64,000 bases of DNA from Maribellus sp. YY47 (GTDB lineage: Bacteria > Bacteroidota > Bacteroidia > Bacteroidales > Prolixibacteraceae), in NCBI RefSeq assembly GCF_023111095.1, contig NZ_JALGYW010000014.1:62001-126000 (forward strand), read 5' to 3'. Numbering within the stretch: position 1 is the first letter of the stretch; each line of letters opens with the position of its first letter. This document shows, piece after piece, positions 7,672 through 16,202 of the stretch. Below the pieces are notes generated by a model, which worked only from the letters and a program-made list of their open reading frames with translations, did no database searches and was not told the DNA's origin. The translations under genes were made by a program, and so were the position numbers.

Positions 7672-10412
7672 CAAAACATATTACCATACCCAAAGACGTG
7701 GCATCGCACGATGATCAGGACTATGCATTCCTGCGTCAGAAAGGGCAGGAGTACATCGAACAGCTTTCCGGAAAAGTGTGGACGGATTACAACGAACACG
7801 ATCCGGGCATCAGCATCATGGAGGTGCTGTGTTATGCGATAACTGATCTTGGTGCGCGCATCAGTATGCCGCTCGAGAACATTCTTACTCCTCCGGCAGG
7901 AAGCGGTTTTATTGGTGATCAATTTTTTAAAGCCACTCAGATACTGCCGTCGAAACCCGTTACGGAAGCCGACTATCGCAAGCTTTTTATCGACATTGAA
8001 GGCGTTAAGAATTGCTGGCTGAAGAAATACGAGAAAACAGTTTATGTGGATTGTAAACATGATCTGCTCTCGTATGGCCCGGATGATTTTTCGGGGCTTG
8101 AAAAACACAACAAAAATGAATTTATCCTGAATGGATTGTACCGGGTTATCATGGATTTTGACGAGCAGTTTTTGAGTGAGTTTGAAGATGAAGACGCGAA
8201 AAAGGAGGAAATCAAAAAGCAGATCATCGACACATACCATAAAAACCGCAATTTGTGTGAGGACCTGGTGGAAGTGGAAGAGGTAACAACTTTCCCGGTG
8301 CAGGTTTGTGCCAGTATTGAAGTGGAAGCGGATGTGGATGAGGAAAGAGTACATGCGCAGATTTTACGAGCCATCGATAAGTATTTGTCGCCCGATATCT
8401 GGTTTTACTCTTTGCAGCAAATGTTTGACAAGGGATATACTTCGGATCAGATTTTTGACGGCCCGGTTCTGGAAAATGGTTTTATCGATTTGCAGGAACT
8501 GGAAAAGGCCCGGCTTAGAAAAGAAGTCAGGCTTTCGGATTTGATGCAGCTGGTAATGAACATCGAGGGCGTGAAACTGATCAAAGACATGTCGGTCAAC
8601 GATTGCGCAAATCCTGCAAGCGACAAAGACGTATGGCTGGTTTGCGTTCCGGACGATAAAAAGCCAATTCGCTGTCATCTCAGTGCTTTTTCTTATTACA
8701 AAGGCGTTCTTCCCGTCAACATAAACAAGAAGGCGGTTAATGCCTATCTCGCAAAGTTTGAGGAAGAGGAAAAAGCCCTGCAGGAAGAGGCCAAAATCGG
8801 AAAAGAGATTCTTGTGCCTGAAGGTGAATACCTGCAAACCGGGGAGACAACCACCATTCAGAATGATTTTCCGGAAACGTACGGAATTGGACCTGTTGGT
8901 TTGCCCAAACGTTCCACTGTTGCACGAAAGGCACAAGCCAAACAACTGAAAGCTTATTTGCTGTTTTTTGACCAGGTTTTTGCCAGCTATTTTGCACACC
9001 TGAGTAAGGTGAAAGATCTCCTGTCGGTAAACAACAAACTTTCAAAAACATATTTTACACAGGCAGTTAGCGATATAAAAAACTTCCATGAAATTGTTCA
9101 GGATTATCCGCTGGAGGATAACGATTTGCTGACTGAACAATTGTTGGCTGACCTGGACGATAACATTGCCCGCAAGAACCGTTTACTCGATCATTTGCTG
9201 GCCCGTTTTGCTGAGCGATTCAGTGAGTATGCCTTTTTGATGAAAACTTTGTATGGAAAATTTGCCGATCAGTCGATTGTGGATACCAAGCAACTTTTCC
9301 TTTCGGAATATGGTGAAATCACAGATGCCGGGAACAACATCGAGAACAAGGGAATCAGTAACTGGCGGGGCAGTGGTTTCAATTATTTTGAACAGGCGAA
9401 CGGGGATCTTTGGGACACCAAAAATGTGGCGGGAGTTCAGAAACGAATTGCCCGTTTGTGTGGGATGAAAGACTACAGCCGGAGAAATCTCTCTGAATCG
9501 TTTGTTGAAGTGTACGATTTGATCGATTCCGAAGGAGAAAAAGTATATCGCTGGCGGATAAAAGATACTACCGGAACACCGGCTTTGTCGGCTACGGTCA
9601 ACTACAAATCGCCCCGGTATGCTGAAGACGAGATGTATTTCTCGATTCTGAAAGTGATCGAAACTTCGCCCGAAACCATCAAAGAAGCCTTTCTGAATGA
9701 AATCGGTGACGAGTACGAGGTCGGGAATTTTGAAATACAGAAAGCGGAAAGCGGAATGTATTCGTTTGACGTGATCAATACCGAGGCCGATCCCAACAGC
9801 GTGGACCGGATTATCGCCCGTCAGTTTTTGTATTACGAAACGCAGGAAGAGCTAAAAGAGGCAATTATCAGCCTGATCAACTTTCTGAGAAATGATTTTA
9901 CGGATGAGGGAATGTTTATCGTTGAACACATTCTTTTGCGTCCGGATGTCACTGCGGAAGAAGGATTAACAGACGAATTTATGCCGGTTTGCACCGACAA
10001 TTGTGAGAGTTGCGAACCCATCGATCCGTATTCGTACCGGGTAACCGTTGTGTTGCCGGGCTGGACATACCGTTTCAGCAACATGGATTTCCGGAATTTT
10101 ATGGAAGAGCTTATCCGCCGCGAACTTCCGGCACATATTCTTGCCCGGATTTGCTGGATTGGCGACCGTAAAGGCAGCGTTGAAGATGAGAAAAATGATA
10201 TGCTTCATTTCGAAAAAGACTACAAAGCCTTTTTGCTGGCCAAAACAAACATCGGGCAGGCACAGGACAAAACAGCATTGAAGAATTTGATAAAGTCAAT
10301 CACCGAATTAAACACCATTTATCCATCCGGCAGGCTAATCGATTGCGACGATGAGAAAGATTCACTGCAAGGCCGGATCATAATGGGGAGAACAAACATT
10401 GGAAACCTTTAA
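7659..10412 (+). CDS. Large baseplate wedge protein, Afp12-like
   Basis: A 917-residue protein that follows and overlaps the gp6-like gene. Near residue 45 it has TDYNEHDPGISIMEVLCYA, a signature shared by Afp12/Pvc12-type and related baseplate proteins. A helix-rich middle (around residues 420-470) includes a YLLFFDQVFASYFAHLS motif, also typical of the family, and the C-terminus has a VVLPGWTYRF...RRELPAHI motif. These proteins pair with Afp11-like subunits as the outer arm of the wedge. Length is close to that of Afp12. The ATG lies inside the last codons of the upstream gene. Confidence 0.88.
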   Translation: MSELTKHITIPKDVASHDDQDYAFLRQKGQEYIEQLSGKVWTDYNEHDPGISIMEVLCYAITDLGARISMPLENILTPPAGSGFIGDQFFKATQILPSKPVTEADYRKLFIDIEGVKNCWLKKYEKTVYVDCKHDLLSYGPDDFSGLEKHNKNEFILNGLYRVIMDFDEQFLSEFEDEDAKKEEIKKQIIDTYHKNRNLCEDLVEVEEVTTFPVQVCASIEVEADVDEERVHAQILRAIDKYLSPDIWFYSLQQMFDKGYTSDQIFDGPVLENGFIDLQELEKARLRKEVRLSDLMQLVMNIEGVKLIKDMSVNDCANPASDKDVWLVCVPDDKKPIRCHLSAFSYYKGVLPVNINKKAVNAYLAKFEEEEKALQEEAKIGKEILVPEGEYLQTGETTTIQNDFPETYGIGPVGLPKRSTVARKAQAKQLKAYLLFFDQVFASYFAHLSKVKDLLSVNNKLSKTYFTQAVSDIKNFHEIVQDYPLEDNDLLTEQLLADLDDNIARKNRLLDHLLARFAERFSEYAFLMKTLYGKFADQSIVDTKQLFLSEYGEITDAGNNIENKGISNWRGSGFNYFEQANGDLWDTKNVAGVQKRIARLCGMKDYSRRNLSESFVEVYDLIDSEGEKVYRWRIKDTTGTPALSATVNYKSPRYAEDEMYFSILKVIETSPETIKEAFLNEIGDEYEVGNFEIQKAESGMYSFDVINTEADPNSVDRIIARQFLYYETQEELKEAIISLINFLRNDFTDEGMFIVEHILLRPDVTAEEGLTDEFMPVCTDNCESCEPIDPYSYRVTVVLPGWTYRFSNMDFRNFMEELIRRELPAHILARICWIGDRKGSVEDEKNDMLHFEKDYKAFLLAKTNIGQAQDKTALKNLIKSITELNTIYPSGRLIDCDDEKDSLQGRIIMGRTNIGNL

Positions 10413-10423
10413 TTACAGAAGCA

Positions 10424-13400
10424 ATGACACCGAAACTAACAGAAATTACTACCAAGTACCATACATTTGTTGAAAACCAGGTACTCACGGATGAACAGTT
10501 AAACGAGTTTATCGAATATTTCGATGATCAGGACCGGCTGACCCGCACATTTTTGATCGGTGTGGGCACCGTTTGTGGTTTTGAGGTTTCCCGGTCGGGC
10601 GTCAACATTGTGCTGGCACAGGGCGTTGGAATTACCACCGATGGCGACTTGCTGCAACTGAAAGAGGAGGGAGTCTCACCTAAAAAGCTGGTAAAGAATT
10701 CAGTTACTTATTCCCATTATAAAAAGTTTGACGATAACGAAGCTGCTTATGCGCCCTTCCGGAAACTTGTTGGTAGCGAAGAGCTTACTACTTCTGTAAT
10801 GGATTTGTACGAGATTTTACCCACTTCAGTTGAAAATTCTTCGGCTCTAAGTGAACTGCCCAACCTGAATGAAATGGCGGTTTTGCTTTACCTTGAATCA
10901 TACGCCGACGACGGCGATTTGTGCACTGCCATGGATTGCGACAATCAGGGAGTTGCCCAGATCAATCGCCTGCGGGTATTACTGGTTTCCAAAACCGATG
11001 CAGAATATATTGCTGCTAACGACTCGATATTTTCAGCGCACAATAAAATAGATCAGTATTTTGATCTTCCTTCAGTGGCGGTGCGACGTGTTGTACTGAA
11101 CCAGATCAATACTTCAAAATACGAAGAATTGAAACGCGCCTATCACACGGCCATCAATAGCGATGATTTGCTGAAAAACCTGAGTACAGGTATCAGTTTG
11201 ATCGTGAAGAATTTTGGCGGACTTTTGCAGCTCGGAATCAGCCCGGCTACACTCAATTCAACCTTAAATAGTTTGAAGGCGCAGTTTACATTTGCGGCTT
11301 ACAAAACGCCTTTCGATATTCAGTATCGCTACGATTATTTAAAAGATCTGGTGGATACATACGATGAAATCAGGCAGGAATTACTGAGCCTGAAAGAAAT
11401 TTGTTCGCCCGATGTGAATGCTTTTCCAAAACATTTGTTGCTGGGATTGCTTTCCGAAATAAACACTGTTCCCAAACACCTGCGGCACAGTTTTTACCGC
11501 TCGCCTGCTTTAAGCAGCTGCGATAAGCTGGAAAAGGTAAAGTCGCTGGTACTTCGCCTGTTGGAACAGATCAAAAATTACGGAATCAAGGTCGGTGAAA
11601 TAAAAATAACGCCTTCGAATAAATTACCGGAACTGGGCAAACGAAGTATTCCGTTTTATTACAAGGTGGAAACAGCTTTTCTGAAAAGCTGGGACTTTTC
11701 CAAAACGAAAATATTCCGGGAGAAATTTAACCTGAGTTATCGCAGCGAGAACCTTTCTACAGCTCCGCAAATTCAGAATCCACTGGCTTTTAATACCGAT
11801 TCTTCTGATTTTCTACGGATTGAAGGGCACCAGGGAAAAGATTACCGCGATGTGCTGGAAGAGTTGGATGATCTGAAAAAAAAATACGGACTTTCGTTCG
11901 ACGTAAAAGCACTTTCAGTAAATATCAATACCGAAACGCTCGATATCGACGATTATGAATGCGAGTTCGAGGACCTGAAAGTGATGTTAAAAGCCTGGAC
12001 TTCGGAACAGGATTGTATTTTGGCGCAGGTGGCCAGTTTCTTTTCGGGTTTTAGCACCAGGGTTCCGGGAGCGAACATAAAAGAAGCGGAACTCGATCTC
12101 AAATCAAATCTGAAAGTCGGCTCCATTTCTACCAACTACCGAAGCGTTGATTACAATACAACTTTTCTGAAAGAGGCTACGGTGAGCAAAACAAAACTGC
12201 TCTATCAGGCAGTTGCCGGAAGCTCGGTGATTTCGGATAATATGAGCAGTGTGGAAGATACCCTGGGTGTTGAACTGAAAGCTGCAATTGATGAGAACAA
12301 AGGCGGTTCGGCCAACGATATTATTGCCAGTGCAAAAAACAAACTTCAGGAAAAAATAAATACCGAAGAATGGAATGCTGTGCCCGACTTAAAGGATTTT
12401 GTAGCCAATAAATCGGTGGAACTAATGGCGCATACCTACATTATTACACAACGGATGCCGCTCGCGGTTCATTTGGTCGATACCGTTAAGGTGCGCGACT
12501 ACAAACTTTCGCTTACGCAGTTATGCGCACTGGTTCAGAAATTAAAAGCCGGGTACCAGTCCACGTCTTTATCGGTGGGACTTCGCGCATTTATCGGCTT
12601 GCTGATTAACCAGCTTTCTACGGTTTGCTGTTCGGGCAAAAAAATGGAAGTGCTTTTGGATGAGATCAATAACCGGAAGGAACAGATCTTGCTTCGCCTG
12701 CAGCTTTCAAAATTTATTGAACAGCATCCGGGACTGGAGCACAAAGCTGGTGTGGAACCCGGTGGCACCTTTGTTTTGGTGTATAAAAATGCAGAAGTAA
12801 GCACTGATACCGGCTCTGTAATCAATCGTGTTTCGGATGCAAACATCTTTTCAAAAGTGGATTTGTCCGCTTCAAAATCTTTACTCTCCAGTCAGTTATT
12901 GAACGCTGAAAAATTGACTTTTGCTGAGAGATCGACCGTCCTGAAAAGTGCCACGGAGATATTGAATTACGAAAGTTATATTGACCGGATCAAAGATATT
13001 CAGTCGTTAAATCGACTGATTGTACCTTCATCGGTTCCTGACAACACCGTGGTGGCTGATTTTGCTTTGCCTTACATGTGTTGCTCTGATTGTGCTCCGG
13101 TGAATTTCATCATTGCCAAACAACCGGCAACGCTTCGCCTGGAGCGGGATAAATATTGCCTGCTGACCGATACGGAGCCGATTTTGTACGAAGTCAGCCC
13201 GGCAGATGGAACAGTTGCACCCAATCCGGCAGTGGATGGAGTGAGTGTTGAAAACGGCAAAATTGTGATCCTTGCCGATGCATTCCCCGCAACTCAAATA
13301 GGTGTTCCCATTAAATTTACAGTTGATAACCAGGTAACCGATGCTGTTCTAACAGTTTATGCCGGAATAAAGGCCGACTTTTCGGTACCTCTGGAACCCA

Positions 13401-14647
13401 CCAACCAGGCAACGCACCGCTTTGTTGCAACCGGTGAGAACCTCGAAGGTGCATCTTATTTGTGGGAATTTGGAGACGGAGCTACCTCCAGCGAAGCAAC
13501 ACCTTCGCATACCTACAAATTGCCGGTAAACGAAGAAAACAAAGTGACCGTTAGCCTGACTGTTACGGCTTCAAACGGAATTTGCAAATATACGGTTGAC
13601 CACGATATTGCCTTTGTGGAAATCAAGCCAACCGTTCAACTAGATGCTACCGAGTATTGTGCCAACGATAAAAACGAATACGCATTTGCGGTAAGTCCCG
13701 AAAATGCCCAGGTGGTAATCTCCGGGCCGGGAGTGATCCCAAATAATGCAGGAGGATTTAGTTTTATTCCGGCTGCCGCTACCGTCGGAACCTTTGGGTT
13801 CCTGGTAAACGGCGAAGACGCTGGTTTTAATGTTACATTATTTGCTCCTCCTGTGGCCGGTATTTCTCCAAAGCAGGTCGGCAATCAGTTGGTAATTTCC
13901 AATACTTCGAAGAACGCGAACAAATTCGACTGGTCGATCAATGGTACGCCGCAAACCACCACGAATCTTAATCCGATTGTGATCAATCTTACGCCAAACA
14001 GTCCGACTGAATGGCGAATAACACAGGTAGCTGCGGGGGCAGCAGTTTGCCCGGTGAGCCGGACTTCTGTTGGAATAACCACCAAATATGTGGAGGAACC
14101 GCCGGTAAGCAACTGTGTGGATGAAGCAAAAACAGCGATCCTCAGGGACTTGAAAATTCTGTTGGCAACTAAGCCTGACGAAGCCGGAGTGATTGGAAAC
14201 ATTCTCGTTCAAACACAAAGTATTTATGGTGGTACAAGTGGTTTCAACAAAGGAGTAATCGACCGGATCGATGAGTTCCTGAGCGGAAAAGCCAACAGCG
14301 AGGTTCAGGTTATGTTTGAAAAACTTTGGTTTGAAACATTCAACATGATCATTAAAACAAGCACGCAGCCCGAAATTCAGAAACTACTGATGATCTTGTT
14401 CGAACTTCAGATCCGGCTGTTCTACAATGTAATGGGTTGTCAGAGCAACGAAACGCTCAAAGCGTTTGGCGATATTCTGAATAATTTGCTCAACCAGCTA
14501 GTACAGTACTTTGAAGAACTGAAGGAACGTAAGATTTCATTCAGTGAAGCAATGAAAGCTTTTATAAAAAACTATGCAGAAAAAGTCGCGGACCGGCTTT
14601 TCCTGGCCGAGCAGACAAAATTTATAATTGATAATGTATTAATCTAA
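10424..14647 (+). CDS. Giant PKD-domain eCIS structural protein at the tail-fibre position
   Basis: A 1407-residue protein between the Afp12-like gene and the tape-measure gene, the slot occupied by the Afp13 fibre in Afp. Residues ~1-90 show a short beta module (VLTDEQLNEFIEYFDDQDRL, then IGVGTVCGFEVSRSG and GITTDGDLL) that I associate with baseplate-bound proteins of eCIS and related phages. Residues ~100-900 look alpha-helical and are unrecognised. A PKD fold begins near 983 with the diagnostic WEFGDGATSS around residue 1014, followed by one or two further immunoglobulin-like beta modules to ~1220 and a helical C-terminal segment. There is no signal peptide. It could be a cage or arm attached to the baseplate, with the PKD fold used for contact with a surface; that role is inference. 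No trimeric adenovirus-like fibre signature is seen. Confidence 0.7.
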   Translation: MTPKLTEITTKYHTFVENQVLTDEQLNEFIEYFDDQDRLTRTFLIGVGTVCGFEVSRSGVNIVLAQGVGITTDGDLLQLKEEGVSPKKLVKNSVTYSHYKKFDDNEAAYAPFRKLVGSEELTTSVMDLYEILPTSVENSSALSELPNLNEMAVLLYLESYADDGDLCTAMDCDNQGVAQINRLRVLLVSKTDAEYIAANDSIFSAHNKIDQYFDLPSVAVRRVVLNQINTSKYEELKRAYHTAINSDDLLKNLSTGISLIVKNFGGLLQLGISPATLNSTLNSLKAQFTFAAYKTPFDIQYRYDYLKDLVDTYDEIRQELLSLKEICSPDVNAFPKHLLLGLLSEINTVPKHLRHSFYRSPALSSCDKLEKVKSLVLRLLEQIKNYGIKVGEIKITPSNKLPELGKRSIPFYYKVETAFLKSWDFSKTKIFREKFNLSYRSENLSTAPQIQNPLAFNTDSSDFLRIEGHQGKDYRDVLEELDDLKKKYGLSFDVKALSVNINTETLDIDDYECEFEDLKVMLKAWTSEQDCILAQVASFFSGFSTRVPGANIKEAELDLKSNLKVGSISTNYRSVDYNTTFLKEATVSKTKLLYQAVAGSSVISDNMSSVEDTLGVELKAAIDENKGGSANDIIASAKNKLQEKINTEEWNAVPDLKDFVANKSVELMAHTYIITQRMPLAVHLVDTVKVRDYKLSLTQLCALVQKLKAGYQSTSLSVGLRAFIGLLINQLSTVCCSGKKMEVLLDEINNRKEQILLRLQLSKFIEQHPGLEHKAGVEPGGTFVLVYKNAEVSTDTGSVINRVSDANIFSKVDLSASKSLLSSQLLNAEKLTFAERSTVLKSATEILNYESYIDRIKDIQSLNRLIVPSSVPDNTVVADFALPYMCCSDCAPVNFIIAKQPATLRLERDKYCLLTDTEPILYEVSPADGTVAPNPAVDGVSVENGKIVILADAFPATQIGVPIKFTVDNQVTDAVLTVYAGIKADFSVPLEPTNQATHRFVATGENLEGASYLWEFGDGATSSEATPSHTYKLPVNEENKVTVSLTVTASNGICKYTVDHDIAFVEIKPTVQLDATEYCANDKNEYAFAVSPENAQVVISGPGVIPNNAGGFSFIPAAATVGTFGFLVNGEDAGFNVTLFAPPVAGISPKQVGNQLVISNTSKNANKFDWSINGTPQTTTNLNPIVINLTPNSPTEWRITQVAAGAAVCPVSRTSVGITTKYVEEPPVSNCVDEAKTAILRDLKILLATKPDEAGVIGNILVQTQSIYGGTSGFNKGVIDRIDEFLSGKANSEVQVMFEKLWFETFNMIIKTSTQPEIQKLLMILFELQIRLFYNVMGCQSNETLKAFGDILNNLLNQLVQYFEELKERKISFSEAMKAFIKNYAEKVADRLFLAEQTKFIIDNVLI

Positions 14648-14648
14648 T

Positions 14649-16199
14649 TTGGCAACATTTGGCAACCATATTATAAACAGGGTTTTGGTGGACGTAAATC
14701 TGCGGAACGAAGAGACAGCCCATCAGATCAAAGATAACATCAGTGGATTCTTGCAAAACGAGGTATTTCCTGAATTGGAAAGCCTGTTGGATGAATTGAA
14801 TGCAGGAAATCAGATCGTTCGATACAAGCAACTTGTTTTTGACCTGAAAATCGAAAATTGGGAGCAGCGTCATCGGGTCAAAAAAGAGCTGGTGCAGAAC
14901 CTTCGGCAAAATATTGTCGAGTCGTTGGGTGTAAAGGTCCCTGCAAACGGGGAACGGTGGCGACTGGATGGAACCGGAAAAATTGCGAGCACCGGTTTGC
15001 ACGGTGAATTTGTAAGTCCTGAACAGAAAAATCGCAAAACGCTCCTGTTTTTTCTGGAGCATGGCTATTTACCCTGGTACGGGAAACGACCGAATTTGGA
15101 GGAGCTGGTGGAGGAAAAGGCATGGGAGAAACTGGTAAGTGACAATTCTTTTTCTGTTCAGCTGATTTCACTTTTTATGAATAAGGACAGTGCATTAAAA
15201 CGCTTCGTTTTTCAGTTTTCGCACTCGCAGGTTCTCTCTGTTATAGATGGCGTTAATCCTGTTTTTACTAATCGTCCCGGGTTTGAGGTGTTTCTGCAAA
15301 CACTTTCCACAGCAAGTCAAAGATTACTCATCGAGTATTTACTGCGGATTTCGGTGTCCTCCGGAAAAGAAATTTTCGGAAGTAGATTTTTGCAGCTGTT
15401 GCGTACTTTTTTGAAAGAGGGAATAATTTCTGTTTCAGAAAATTCGGATGATATAAATAAAGAATTTCATAAAAAAATCGGGAAATACTTGAAGGACAAT
15501 GTTGTTCGTCGGCATTTTCAAATTGGGAAGGAAGAACTTAAGGAAACTGTGATGTTTGAAGGGCATCACCCGTTCGAACACACAAAAAGGGGGTCTACTC
15601 AAGGCAAGGGGTCAATCGTTGAAAATGACCCAACCGTTATTTCAAAAGGATCAGTGCATACTGAAAATGAAAAGGAACCGCTGTTTTTCGAAAATGACGC
15701 TGGTGAAATCACCGTTCGAAATGCAGGCCAGGTTCTTTTTCATCCTTTTTTGCTTTACTTTTTTGAACACTTTGAGTGGCTAAACGAAGAAAACAAAATC
15801 AAAGAGGAATACCGGATGCTGGCTTTGCAGGCGGTGCATTTTTGTGCGACCGGCGCAGAAACTTTTTGGGAAGAAGAAATGACACTTGAGAAGTTTCTTT
15901 GCGGAGTTTCGCTGGAAACACCCGTTCCTGCTTATAGTTTGCTAACGCCGGAAATTAAAAGCGAAGCCAACGAGATGTTGCAACAGGTAGTTGACAACTG
16001 GAAAGCACTAAAAAATACTTCGGTGGAGGGAATGCGCGAGATGTTTTTTCAGCGGGATGGGAAACTGGTTCGGACGGATCAGCATTTCAAACTGATTGTG
16101 GAACGCAAAGCACAGGATATTTTGCTGGACAAGTTGCCCTGGGGCGTGTCCATCATTAAATTACCGTGGAGAGAGCAATTGTTATTTGTTGAATGGTAA
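14649..16199 (+). CDS. Contractile injection system tape-measure protein (Afp14-like), TTG start
   Basis: A 516-residue member of the CIS tape-measure family. The diagnostic stretches are NHIINRVLVDVNL at the start, RYKQLVFDLKIEN near residue 60, NAGQVLFHPFLLYFF around residue 357, and an AVHFCATGAETFWEEEM segment. It begins at TTG, one base after the previous stop; no ATG in frame would keep the conserved N-terminus, so the TTG is preferred. The protein is thought to set tube length by stretching along the lumen during assembly. A variable, low-conservation stretch between ~residues 290 and 345, just before the C-terminal domain, may hold length information. Confidence 0.88.
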   Translation: MATFGNHIINRVLVDVNLRNEETAHQIKDNISGFLQNEVFPELESLLDELNAGNQIVRYKQLVFDLKIENWEQRHRVKKELVQNLRQNIVESLGVKVPANGERWRLDGTGKIASTGLHGEFVSPEQKNRKTLLFFLEHGYLPWYGKRPNLEELVEEKAWEKLVSDNSFSVQLISLFMNKDSALKRFVFQFSHSQVLSVIDGVNPVFTNRPGFEVFLQTLSTASQRLLIEYLLRISVSSGKEIFGSRFLQLLRTFLKEGIISVSENSDDINKEFHKKIGKYLKDNVVRRHFQIGKEELKETVMFEGHHPFEHTKRGSTQGKGSIVENDPTVISKGSVHTENEKEPLFFENDAGEITVRNAGQVLFHPFLLYFFEHFEWLNEENKIKEEYRMLALQAVHFCATGAETFWEEEMTLEKFLCGVSLETPVPAYSLLTPEIKSEANEMLQQVVDNWKALKNTSVEGMREMFFQRDGKLVRTDQHFKLIVERKAQDILLDKLPWGVSIIKLPWREQLLFVEW

Positions 16200-16202
16200 G
16201 CG

